Below are positions 8,863 through 18,031 of a stretch of 64,000 nucleotides of DNA, piece after piece. The stretch covers positions 89,152,116 through 89,216,115 of the forward strand of contig CM041294.1 in the NCBI GenBank assembly GCA_023052935.1. The letters run 5' to 3'. This stretch comes from Piezodorus guildinii. Its lineage: Eukaryota > Arthropoda > Insecta > Hemiptera > Pentatomidae. A program made the translations under genes and the position numbers. How positions within the stretch are numbered: position 1 is the first letter of the stretch; each line of letters opens with the position of its first letter. The notes below the pieces were generated by a model. It worked only from the letters and a program-made list of their open reading frames with translations, made no database searches and had not been told where the DNA came from.

Positions 8863-9993
8863 ATGTCTGATGATTATTTAAATTCTTTAATCCTGCGAGT
8901 AAATAATTTAACATTAACTACAAATATGGCAAGCTTTCAAATTAAATCGGCAGACTACGATCATATCCCTAATTTTAATGGAAATCCACACAATCTGTTA
9001 AAATTCGTGACAGTTTGTAGACAAGTTTACCAAATCGTGTGTAAACCGGACAACTCGTTTAAGGAACTAAACGAACAAAGATTATTAAGTAAACTTTTAG
9101 CAAAACTTACGGATGAAGCTGATTATATAAATACAACGTGCGAATTTAGTCGTGTTGAAGAATTACTAAATTATCTCGAAAGAACCTTCAGAGACAGCCG
9201 CTCAATTGAACAATTATCGCATGAACTATTTAATAACAAAATACATCATAAGGAACACCCTCTTGATTTCCTTCAAAGAATTGATAAGATCCGCACTTTA
9301 ATAATTTCTAAACATCGGATAGAAAACACACCAAATAGAGAAACAATTATTAGCGCATTAGAGAAAAGTATTCTTTATTTTTTTTACACTAACATGCCCC
9401 TTCACATAAGAACATATCTTATGACTAAAGCAGAAAAATTAAGAACATTAGATGATTTGAGAAATTTAATTCAGAATGAGAACCATCTACTCTTCGATGA
9501 CCTCATAAATTCGGGAAATATGAGAAGACCCGGAGAACATGATTACAAAAGAGGCTTCGACCATAAGAAAAAGTTCGATAAAAAACATCACAAACGATTT
9601 AATAATTGGCAAAATCCCAATAACCCGTATAACCCACATAATCAAAGACAAGAGCATCAATATCGACAACAAGAACCTCCACAAGACTACCGGCAGAATA
9701 ATAATAATAATAATTATTACCAACAATGGCCCCGTCAAGAACAACAAAGGTATTTCAACGGTTCAGGTCGATACCGGAATCAAAATTATAATAATAATAA
9801 GAAAGATGAAAATCCAACTGTATCCATTAGAACAGTTAGCGCATTCGGGAATAAACCGAAACAGCCTAATTTCCAAATTCAGCAAGAAGACCCGAAAGAC
9901 CAAGAAATCAGAGAATTAAGAGAGAAATTAGAAAAATTAGATCCAAATAATTCTTTTTTAGAGAAAGGCCCGCCAGACAATCAAAACACATAA
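8863..9993 (+). CDS. gag: Gypsy gag, capsid/nucleocapsid-like protein
   Basis: 376 aa. Residues ~20-220 form a helical capsid-like region (NFNGNPHNLLKFV...). Residues ~225-330 are very basic and rich in Asn, Gln, Arg and Tyr, and probably bind RNA. There is no CCHC knuckle, as in many insect gypsy elements. The start is the first ATG after the leader (MSDDYL). A second in-frame ATG at 8926 (MASFQ) is a possible alternative. The ORF runs past the pol-frame opening and ends 33 bases after the slippery heptamer, the layout expected for -1 frameshifting. The first 219 codons are duplicated at 2463-3121. Confidence 0.92.
   Translation: MSDDYLNSLILRVNNLTLTTNMASFQIKSADYDHIPNFNGNPHNLLKFVTVCRQVYQIVCKPDNSFKELNEQRLLSKLLAKLTDEADYINTTCEFSRVEELLNYLERTFRDSRSIEQLSHELFNNKIHHKEHPLDFLQRIDKIRTLIISKHRIENTPNRETIISALEKSILYFFYTNMPLHIRTYLMTKAEKLRTLDDLRNLIQNENHLLFDDLINSGNMRRPGEHDYKRGFDHKKKFDKKHHKRFNNWQNPNNPYNPHNQRQEHQYRQQEPPQDYRQNNNNNNYYQQWPRQEQQRYFNGSGRYRNQNYNNNKKDENPTVSIRTVSAFGNKPKQPNFQIQQEDPKDQEIRELREKLEKLDPNNSFLEKGPPDNQNT
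9954..9960 (+). promoter_or_regulatory. -1 ribosomal frameshift site, T TTT TTA
   Basis: In the gag frame the codons are TTT (9955-9957) and TTA (9958-9960) preceded by T, the X-XXY-YYZ pattern. The pol frame is open from 9951 (its last stop, TAA, is at 9948-9950) and gag stops at 9993, so the shift must occur in this 43-base overlap. The heptamer is the only canonical site I find there. No downstream pseudoknot was folded. Confidence 0.88.
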
Positions 9994-12900
9994 AAGAAGA
10001 GAATAAAAGCCAACTGCCTTATGTTAAAGACCACGCGAATCGTAAATGGCTTATTGATACCGGATCTTGGAAGAATTATATAAGACCAGACATTGTACCA
10101 CCAGATGTTGAAAGAGAAAAAGAAAATTTTACAATAAAAACAGCAACCGGAGAAGAACTTGGCACGGAATCTATTTCAGTTTATTGCAGAAATAATTTTC
10201 TTAAAAACCCCGAAAAAATAAAATTTTATCTATTTAATTTCAGTCCCAATTACGAAATACTACTAGGAAATGAGACAATGAGGGAAATGAAATTTAATAT
10301 CGATTTCGAAACCAACAAAATAAAAACTCGCTATACAGAGTTTGATTTTATTATGGAAGACGAAGTTTTAAAGTTAGTTTTGAAAGAAGGCGAAAATCAG
10401 ATAAAAGTAGAACAAAATAAAAATCTATATTTTATTGACTATGAAGATGATAAGATTAAAATTAAACCTGGCATCTATGATCAAAATATAATAATCGACA
10501 GTAAAGTTAACGAAACCATATATTTACCTTTATACTATTTGCAAAAAGAAGAAGTAGAATTAACAGATTCTAATAAAAAAGGAAACCATGAAATAATAAA
10601 ACAAATCCCCCAACTAATCAGAACCGACCATATACCTCCTCAAGAAAAATCAAATTTAATTAAATTATTATCGAAATATCCATCAGTATTTAAGACTGAA
10701 AATGATCCCCTTTCAGCCACTGATTTATTGGAGCATAAGATTAAAACAAAAACCGAAGACCCGATATATTCGAAAAATTACAGATATCCCCACCAATTCA
10801 AAGAAAATATTAAGGAAGAAATTAAAAAGATGTTAGAATCCAAAATAATAAGACCCAGCAATTCCCCTTACAATTCTCCCGTTTGGATTGTCCCGAAAAA
10901 GCCAGACGCATCAGGAAAAAGAAAAATACGAATGGTGATTGATTACAGGAAATTAAATCGAGAAACAACCCCGGATAAATTCCCCATTCCTAATATTGAA
11001 GACCTTTTAGGCAAATTAGGAAAAGCGACGATATTTACAGCAATGGACCTTTGCTCAGGCTTCCATCAAATAAAAGTCGAAGAAAGTTCTATCCCAAAAA
11101 CAGCATTTTCTACAGATCAAGGGCACTTTGAATTCCTTCGCATGCCATTTGGACTCAGTAATGCCCCAGCAACGTTTCAAAGAGCCATGAATATCATTTT
11201 TTCAGATTCTATTAACGTTTTAGTCTATATGGACGATATTATAATTTTTTCTGAAAATTACAAAGATCATTGGAAACATTTAGAAGAAACTCTTAAAAAG
11301 TTAGAAAAACATAACTTAAAGATTCAGCTCGATAAGACAGAATTTTGCAAGAAAGAATTGTTATTCCTCGGACATATTATCAGCGAACGCGGCATAGAAC
11401 CTAATCCAGAAAAGATAAAAGCAGTAAAAGATTTTAAACTCCCTAAAAATGAAAAAGAAATTAAAAGCTTTTTAGGATTAACTGGTTTCTATAGGAAAAT
11501 GATACCAAATTACGCAAAGATAGCTTCCCCATTAACGAGATGTCTTCGAAAAGATCAAAAAGAAATCAAACCAGAGCTATATGAAAACGCTTTTGAGAAA
11601 TTGAAACAACTTGTATGTAGTAGCCCCATTTTGCAAATTCCAGATTTCAATCAGGACTTTTTCTTAACAACTGACGCAAGTAATTTCGCCATTGGTGCAG
11701 TATTAGCACAGAAGAAAGATGGAAAAGAACTCCCTGTATGTTTTGCATCCAGAACACTTAATAAAGCAGAACAAAATTACTCAACAACGGAAAAGGAATG
11801 TTTAGCCATTATTTGGGCTTGCAATCATTTTCGACCCTACTTATACGGTAGAAAATTTTTCATATATTCAGATCACAAACCTTTAGAATATTTAAGAACG
11901 TGTAAAACACAGAACGCCAGATTAATTAGATGGAAATTATTGTTAGAAGATTTCGAATATGACATAAAATACATTGAAGGAAAGGCTAATAAAGTCGCCG
12001 ATCATTTATCCCGTTACCCTATTGAAGAAAGGAAATTAAAAGAACCAGAATTTGATATTTTTCATACAGAAAATTCTCCTAATAACTATTCACAAGAAAT
12101 CGTAGATTTATTACAAGAAATGGGAATAGAAGAAATCCAAGAAGAAGCTAACAATGAAAACTTAGAAGGAATTAATAATGATGAAAACATAGAAGAAAAT
12201 AATAATGGTGAACACCAAGAAATAATTCAAGATGATATATCTTCTTTAGCAACGCAGCACTCCACAGAATCCTCCGATAACAGAATCTTAATAGTTGATG
12301 ATAAATCTAGACCAGTAAATGTTGAGAAAAATCAAATAATAATAAAAAAGGGACACGCGAAAATTCAACGCGAAACAATATTCAATAATAAGCAAAGAAC
12401 AACAATTGAATTTACTTGGCCTTATCATGAAAAAGATTTTGAAATAGAAGAAAAACTTTTAGAAATCTTAAGACCAAATATAACTTACGGCATATACTGC
12501 TCACCCATATCAGATTCTATAGAAAGTGAAAATAATTGGTATAATGCATTATTTAATAAAGTTGCATCACTCATTAGAGAAAAATTTCCCACAAATAGAA
12601 TTAAAAGATATTATAAACTATTGCCAGATGTAAAGAACACGGAAGACCAGAAATTACTTATCCTTGATTATCATATCGCCAAGACATGCCACAGAGGTAT
12701 AAATGAAACATATTTAGTTTTGAAAACCAAATTCTATTGGCCCAATATGAAAGATCATATCACAGAAATTATAAACAAATGTGACACATGTGGAAAAGGC
12801 AAATACGATAGAAGACCTATAAAACAAAAATTTAAAATTACTCCCACACCTGAGAAACCCTTTACAGATTTAATGATTGATACCTTACACATGAGTAATT

Positions 12901-13844
12901 ATTACATTTATTTAATAGTAGATACTTTTTCCAAAAGAATATTTTCTTATTACGCAACGAGTTATAATGCCATAGAAAGCATGAAAGTATTGAAAAAATA
13001 TTTAGCATATTTTCCAAAACCCCAAAAAATATCATGTGACAACGGAAGAGAATTCGACAATAACTTGTTTAAAGATTTTCTAAACTACTTAAATATTGAA
13101 TTACATTATACTACCCCCAATCACCCTAACTCTCTTGGATTGCTTAATCGAGCAAGCTCTTCGTTATTAGAAATTTTAAGACTTATAAACATAGAAAACA
13201 AAGATGATAAAGAGGAAGATAAGTTAGAGCAAGCAACGACAGCATATAATAATTCCCTTAATCAAGATCTTAAAATGACCCCTAACGAAATAACTTTCGG
13301 TATCACTAATGAAACTTATAATGAATCCCCGGAAATAAAAGAATATCTTGTTCATGAGTACCATCGGAAAATGAAGCAGCTTTTCGAAATAACTAAGAAA
13401 GGTATAGAACAAAATAAAGAGAGAAAAATAGGCAAGTTAAATGAAAATAGAGAAGACATAGAAATCCCGGAAGATGTGTATATAAAGAGACAACAGAAAA
13501 AGAAAATAGATCCTAAATACGAAAAAGGAAAGTATGTTGATAAAAGATTTCAAAATAGAAATAAAGGTAGAAAGAAAAAACTCCACCCTGATCAAGTCAA
13601 ACGACCGAAAAAAGTCACTAAGAAAAAGAAATCAAATAATAATAATAATAAACCTAGTACAAGTCAAAAAAACCCAGAAATAACTGATGAAGATATTGAG
13701 AATGTCATAAAAGAAATAGAAACGTCTAATGTTACAGGAGTCAGCCAAGATGACTTTGAGTTCGACGACGAATTGTTTCAAGTATCTTCTGATCGCAGCG
13801 TTTACGGTTCAGATACAGACCCTGCTAATACAAGATTTATCTGA
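9960..13844 (+). CDS. pol: Gypsy pol: protease, reverse transcriptase, RNase H, integrase
   Basis: About 1294 aa when entered from the frameshift. Protease: WLIDTGS (Asp codon 10056). RT: AMDLCSGFHQIKV, RMPFGLSNAPATFQ, YMDD (11226-11237) and FLGHIIS. RNase H: TTDASNFAIGAVLAQ, then TEKECLAIIWA and YSDHKPLEYL. An acidic linker of about 200 residues follows. The integrase has the HHCC zinc region (YHIAKTCH ... CDTCG), the first Asp of the core at 12879 and the second Asp in CDNGREF at 13038. The residue exactly 36 positions later, where DD35E integrases have Glu, is Asn (codon 13146-13148, GLLNR). The last ~100 residues are Lys/Asp/Glu-rich. Pol has no ATG of its own near its start. Confidence 0.93.
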   Translation, partial: RERPARQSKHIKEENKSQLPYVKDHANRKWLIDTGSWKNYIRPDIVPPDVEREKENFTIKTATGEELGTESISVYCRNNFLKNPEKIKFYLFNFSPNYEILLGNETMREMKFNIDFETNKIKTRYTEFDFIMEDEVLKLVLKEGENQIKVEQNKNLYFIDYEDDKIKIKPGIYDQNIIIDSKVNETIYLPLYYLQKEEVELTDSNKKGNHEIIKQIPQLIRTDHIPPQEKSNLIKLLSKYPSVFKTENDPLSATDLLEHKIKTKTEDPIYSKNYRYPHQFKENIKEEIKKMLESKIIRPSNSPYNSPVWIVPKKPDASGKRKIRMVIDYRKLNRETTPDKFPIPNIEDLLGKLGKATIFTAMDLCSGFHQIKVEESSIPKTAFSTDQGHFEFLRMPFGLSNAPATFQRAMNIIFSDSINVLVYMDDIIIFSENYKDHWKHLEETLKKLEKHNLKIQLDKTEFCKKELLFLGHIISERGIEPNPEKIKAVKDFKLPKNEKEIKSFLGLTGFYRKMIPNYAKIASPLTRCLRKDQKEIKPELYENAFEKLKQLVCSSPILQIPDFNQDFFLTTDASNFAIGAVLAQKKDGKELPVCFASRTLNKAEQNYSTTEKECLAIIWACNHFRPYLYGRKFFIYSDHKPLEYLRTCKTQNARLIRWKLLLEDFEYDIKYIEGKANKVADHLSRYPIEERKLKEPEFDIFHTENSPNNYSQEIVDLLQEMGIEEIQEEANNENLEGINNDENIEENNNGEHQEIIQDDISSLATQHSTESSDNRILIVDDKSRPVNVEKNQIIIKKGHAKIQRETIFNNKQRTTIEFTWPYHEKDFEIEEKLLEILRPNITYGIYCSPISDSIESENNWYNALFNKVASLIREKFPTNRIKRYYKLLPDVKNTEDQKLLILDYHIAKTCHRGINETYLVLKTKFYWPNMKDHITEIINKCDTCGKGKYDRRPIKQKFKITPTPEKPFTDLMIDTLHMSNYYIYLIVDTFSKRIFSYYATSYNAIESMKVLKKYLAYFPKPQKISCDNGREFDNNLFKDFLNYLNIELHYTTPNHPNSLGLLNRASSSLLEILRLINIENKDDKEEDKLEQATTAYNNSLNQDLKMTPNEITFGITNETYNESPEIKEYLVHEYHRKMKQLFEITKKGIEQNKERKIGKLNENREDIEIPEDVYIKRQQKKKIDPKYEKGKYVDKRFQNRNKGRKKKLHPDQVKRPKKVTKKKKSNNNNNKPSTSQKNPEITDEDIENVIKEIETSNVTGVSQDDFEFDDELFQVSSDRSVYGSDTDPANTRFI

Positions 13845-15366
13845 CGGACCAGGAGCATCCATCGTACAAATTAATCCATCTTTTATAATTGAAGATTGGT
13901 ACACATTTTTACATTATAAGAATCTTACAAATTTAACAAGAGAAATTCAAACCCTTAAGATTAGCATTGACGTATTAACAATTAGTAATGAATATAAAAC
14001 TTTGCATAATATTATTGAACAAAAATATAACAAGATATTAGAAAAAATTAATCATATTGTAAATATAAATCGGAATAACCGATCAAAAAGAGGTTTAATT
14101 AACGGACTAGGCAATGCTATTAGTTGGCTCACCGGCAATATGGACGCCGATGACAAAGAAAAGTATGATAATATTTTAAATAAAATCGAGAGAAATATGT
14201 ATCACATAGAGCATAATGAAAATGTTAGATTAGGATTAAATAAAGAATTAACATCTATACTTAATAAAGAAATAATTGTTTTAAATAAATATAAGGATAG
14301 TATAGAAAAAATAAATAATTTTACAGATTTAGCTCTTACTAAGTTAATGTATCATGATTTATTAGCCGTATTAGATTTAGTAGAAAATCAATTAAATGAT
14401 ATAGAATTTTCCTTAGAACAATGTAAATTAGGAATTACCCATCCAAGCATATTAACGACTAGAGAACTAGAACAATTAAACATACCGTTCGGAGAACCAA
14501 TCACAGAAAATGTAGAATTAAACTGGTTACTTAGCTCCACATTTTGTTCCCTATCAGATACAGGATTAATTTATTATTTTATTAAAATCCCTTTGAAATC
14601 ATTGCCAAAAACAACTTATTATGCTATGTCATATCCAGTTACAAGGAATAATAAAGTCATTACTCTAAAGATTAAAGAACAACTAATCATTAGATTTAAA
14701 AATTCGTTTTACAATGGAAATTGTATTAAATTCAATAATCATCATTACTGTAAAGACATGATAGAGATTAAGGACAAATGTATTTTAGAATTATGTAAGA
14801 ATATAGAATTAAATGATTGTAAAGCTGTAGAAATAAGAACAAACCCTATAATCAAACTTATACCCACATTACACCAATATTTAACCTTTAATATTAGCAA
14901 TGTAACAACTAGTGTAACAAACACACAAATGTATCATCTACCATCTACTAGCCTCCTTAATCTTAATGAAAATGAGAAATTTGTAAATATAAATGTACCA
15001 CTTTCTTATGTTGACAATGTAAATATTCCTTTTATTTCCTATCATTCTGTTAATAATAAAACTATTGTATCAACAAATTTTACTTTTGAGGAATTACAAC
15101 AAATAGACTTAAGTAATATAGAAATAGAAGAATTAGAACCTTATGATATAACTGTATCCCAATTTATTTCTTATATATTTTATGCAATATGTTTATATCT
15201 TTTATGTTATAATCTTTATCGTCAGTATTGTAAACTGAAATTACTGTGTTCTAATCCTCCAAATGATAATCCAAGTACCCATCCTCAACCACCTGAATGT
15301 TTTGATGGCAGAGCCAGAGCTTGGTTTCAATATTTACAGAATAGACAAACCGTCCCAAATCCTTAA
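13729..15366 (+). CDS. env: Gypsy env, F-type fusion glycoprotein
   Basis: 545 aa, overlapping the last 116 bases of pol in another frame. A hydrophobic segment (CFKYLLIAAFTV) near the start looks like a signal peptide. If the candidate acceptor at 13737 is used, translation would begin at the second Met (13750). A furin-type site RSKR (14080-14091, residues 118-121) is followed directly by a Gly-rich hydrophobic fusion-peptide-like stretch (GLINGLGNAISWLTG). Coiled-coil-like segments, several Cys and many N-glycosylation sequons follow. A transmembrane segment (about 15150-15220, FYAICLYLLCYNLY) precedes a ~45-residue tail. This matches the errantivirus/baculovirus F-like envelope class. The frame is uninterrupted, so it is not obviously decayed. 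Confidence 0.9.
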   Translation: MLQESAKMTLSSTTNCFKYLLIAAFTVQIQTLLIQDLSDGPGASIVQINPSFIIEDWYTFLHYKNLTNLTREIQTLKISIDVLTISNEYKTLHNIIEQKYNKILEKINHIVNINRNNRSKRGLINGLGNAISWLTGNMDADDKEKYDNILNKIERNMYHIEHNENVRLGLNKELTSILNKEIIVLNKYKDSIEKINNFTDLALTKLMYHDLLAVLDLVENQLNDIEFSLEQCKLGITHPSILTTRELEQLNIPFGEPITENVELNWLLSSTFCSLSDTGLIYYFIKIPLKSLPKTTYYAMSYPVTRNNKVITLKIKEQLIIRFKNSFYNGNCIKFNNHHYCKDMIEIKDKCILELCKNIELNDCKAVEIRTNPIIKLIPTLHQYLTFNISNVTTSVTNTQMYHLPSTSLLNLNENEKFVNINVPLSYVDNVNIPFISYHSVNNKTIVSTNFTFEELQQIDLSNIEIEELEPYDITVSQFISYIFYAICLYLLCYNLYRQYCKLKLLCSNPPNDNPSTHPQPPECFDGRARAWFQYLQNRQTVPNP

Positions 15367-15394
15367 ATTTAGAGTTCAGTGGGCTTCACTCTCA

Positions 15395-15406
15395 TAAGGA
15401 CGGAGG
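15395..15406 (+). other. Polypurine tract
   Basis: TAAGGACGGAGG immediately precedes the 3' LTR; it is purine-rich with one C. This is the expected primer position for plus-strand DNA synthesis. Confidence 0.7.
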
Positions 15407-15703
15407 AGTCACGCCACCATGAGGCCATAGTGCACCTGCAGATAACACCATATTCCTTGAATCTTATTCAGCAGTCCTATTAACCTTTATATACCCTGTC
15501 CCTTCTCCCAGGACACACACTCTCACTCACACTCGCACTCTCTTCAAGTCCTCGCAGTAATTACGGTACGTCAGACCTAGTATAGCCATATTGTTATTAT
15601 CAAGATTGTCATTATTGTCTTTTAAAGTGTTATTATCGATATTTTGTAACTTTTGAATAAATAAAATATTTTTTTTACAATAACGAGTACGAACACCAAA
15701 ATT
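15407..15703 (+). repeat. Gypsy 3' LTR
   Basis: 297 bp, identical to 8206-8502 in my line-by-line comparison. It is followed by TATTACAG..., part of an older LINE-A 3' end. Confidence 0.95.
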
Positions 15704-15893
15704 TATTACAGTTTTTCCCAATAGACAATAATAATATTGCTACATGATAACATTCAATCAATATTTACAATAAACAAAAGAAAACAAAAGAAAAGCCAAA
15801 TTACATAAAATGAAACTAAAATTAATAAAGGTATATAATAAAAAAATATAAATTAAATAAATACTAGATTAACATATAAATAAACAAGGTTAC
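15704..15893 (-). mobile_element. Older LINE-A 3' UTR fragment hosting the gypsy insertion
   Basis: It matches the minus-strand LINE-A tail at 59590-59790 (AATAGACAATAATAATATTGCTACA, then ATATTTACAATA and CAAATTACATAAAATGAAA). The complementary first bases lie left of the 5' LTR at about 1783-1805 (and 8183-8205). Bases 15894-16690 show nothing recognisable. Confidence 0.75.
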
Positions 15894-16699
15894 TCACTTT
15901 GTGAAAGCGGAGTTTGCCTTGTAAAATTTCTCAAACAGATGTAAGTCTTTTTATTTCCTAATATTTCAATATATTGTGTTTATATATTATATAACATATT
16001 GGCATTGCTGTTGCAGATGGAATCAGTTAAAAATAATAGAATGAAAATTAGAAAAAAAATAATGTTTTAGTGATGTGACTACTAAAGAAAAAAAACAAAA
16101 ACATAATATATATTTAAATGAATAATATATGATACTAAATAAAGAAAATACGTTTTTGGATTTAATAAGCGTTGTTTAATATGTATTTAATTTTGAATCT
16201 GGTCCTTCAAATACGTGTTCGTTGAATCCAATTCATTCTAGGTATTCAAAATTTTATATTTGAAGTTTCAATCCAAATTGCAGGATCTTATTAGGCAGCT
16301 GTAAATCCAGACATGAATGTAATATTTAGTTTTTGAAGTATGTAAGAGTTTTTCTATAATAATGCAAAACGTATTGAGGAATACTTTATTGTTCTATAAA
16401 TATCTACATATAGACGATTTATGTCTTGCAGCCATAATGCATGGCAAGTAGTGATTGCAATATCGTCGGAAATTATTGATGCTATGTAAAATCATTTTAG
16501 GATGTTAACGTTACGAATGAAAAAAAAAATTATTGTGAGGATTTCGACTATCAATTTCTCACCAGGTTAATTAACAAACATGTCAAATTTGTAAGTTATT
16601 TCTCCTGCAGGAAGGAACTCTCTTGCCACAGTTTTTGAATAACAACATTTGACACTGTAAATTACTACTACTACTAATAATAGTGGATATAATTAGTTG

Positions 16700-16825
16700 C
16701 CCGTTAAAAATTACTAGCAGGAATTAGTCCGGGTGGCAGTGAGTGAATGAAACTGTTAAGTAGTTTCAACCATTTATTTTCTGCTAACGTTTCGACCACC
16801 ATTGTGGGTCATCATTAGGGCTAAA
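16700..16825 (-). ncRNA. Repeat with hammerhead-ribozyme-like core (copy 1)
   Basis: The core is at 16783-16818 on the minus strand: CTAATGA, then GACC...GGTC able to pair around a short loop, then GAAAC and GTTAGC. This is the order CUGAUGA-stem II-GAAA of a hammerhead, but with A in place of the invariant G of CUGAUGA. The flank (TTCATTCACTC...CCACCCGGACTAA on that strand) is shared with the copy at 50.6 kb. Such cores are known in Penelope-like elements. Activity is unlikely with this substitution. Confidence 0.4.
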
Positions 16826-16919
16826 ATGGGCAATCTTTCTTACGTACTTTCCTACATTCCACTCAACCAAATTGTACCTAGTTTCTATTCACCTATATAC
16901 GGTACGTATCTCCACTCTA

Positions 16920-17175
16920 CTCCATATCTCAATGTTTCTTATATCAGTTTCTTGTTGTTTCGGTCTTGTATGTGGGTTCCAAGTAAAACATTTGTCAAGG
17001 TGCAATCCTAGATATCGGATCTGTTCAACTGGGACAAGATGAGTGATATTAAAGGATACTGTTCGGCAGGATATCATATGTTTAAGACGAAGGGTAAAGG
17101 TTATATGGTGGGATTTATTTTTATTCTCAAATTCTGACACCAGACCATCTCTGATGTGGGATTGAAGAAAATGAA
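16920..17175 (-). pseudogene. LINE-B reverse-transcriptase fragment
   Basis: On the minus strand it reads ...ITFTLRLKHMISCRTVSF..., then VEQIRYLGLHLDK and TWNPHTRPKQQET, matching the thumb-proximal part of LINE-B ORF2 at 35880-36080. Catalytic motifs are absent and there are many substitutions. Bases 17176-18031 contain only a poly(T) run (about 17407-17427) and nothing else I can identify. Confidence 0.8.
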
Positions 17176-18031
17176 ACTTATTTTCAATTTCGTTTCTAAT
17201 ACATTTTAGACGTATATTAGACACTTTCGTTAAATAATTTAAAATTCAGACTGAGTAGCTAACGCCGGACTTTGAAAACCCATCATGCATCCTACATTTC
17301 CATAATTTGCAGATTATCAACCTTAATCCATTCTTGTATAGGTTTTTTTTTATATAGAAAAAATGAATTGGAACTACTTACTCTATCTATGTTTTTTTCT
17401 TGCATTTTTTTTTTTTTTTTTTTTTTTATAACTTCCCTGACTTGGTCGAATTTATTTTTTAAATCTGAAATATTTTCAGTGATTATTTCTAAGCTCATTT
17501 TGTGTTATTTAATAATCTGGATTATATATATATATATACCAATATGCTTTATGTTTAAAAGATTCCTTAGCAAGAAAGTTTGGTAATCAATAATCTTGCA
17601 TTTTTTATACCTTAATTATATAACCATGATATAGTTTTAATGCAATTCAAAACTGTGGTTGGACGTGATTTTCTAAATAAATGTACTGTGGAAGGTAAAA
17701 AAGTTTCTTTACAAAATAATATACTGTATACCGTAAATTACTATATAGTATCGTTGGTAAAATAATGCTTTGTAATACGTGTAATATAATAGTATTTTTA
17801 CTAAAACCCTTCTCAGGGCCATCTTATCTATTTAGGGGAGAAAATCTGACTTCGCTGGTTCCTTCTATGAATAGTTCGTATATCCATCGGAAAAAACTTG
17901 CTTGTCCATACTTATTCTATACACTCTACTAAAATAAAAGAATTAAGCGTTTTAATTCAAGTTTACTACTATAGCGATAGGAGACTTCCTCAGGAGAGAA
18001 GCACGTGAGACAGACGACATACAGACCTCAC

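Larger units (their letters stand above)
7905..9521. repeat. Right arm of ~1.6-kb perfect direct repeat
   Basis: Same sequence as 1505-3121. It starts at the end of the LINE-A poly(A) tail and continues seamlessly into the rest of gag (9522 onward). So this arm belongs to the complete gypsy element, and the left arm is the duplicated part. Confidence 0.95.
8206..15703 (+). mobile_element. Gypsy-type LTR retrotransposon with env (errantivirus organisation)
   Basis: 7.5 kb: LTR, primer site, leader, gag, -1 frameshift, pol (protease, RT, RNase H, integrase), env overlapping the end of pol, polypurine tract, LTR. LTRs are identical over 297 bp, so the insertion is young. It sits in the 3' end of an older minus-strand LINE-A: the left flank ends ...TTTATTCGGATATAT and the right flank resumes TATTACAG.... 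Together these rebuild the LINE-A tail seen at 59.6 kb. Only TAT is exactly shared at the borders, not a clean 4-bp duplication. All ORFs are open, but the integrase glutamate is substituted. Confidence 0.93.

Noticed and set aside
1505..9521. Two independent gypsy insertions to explain the two 5' LTRs
   Set aside because: The repeated segment includes ~300 bp of flanking DNA before the LTR and ends mid-gag exactly at the LINE borders. Independent insertions would not share these limits.
13144..13170. Integrase Glu supplied by the nearby SLLE motif
   Set aside because: That Glu is nine residues further on; the position set by the DD35E spacing and the flanking Arg is the Asn.
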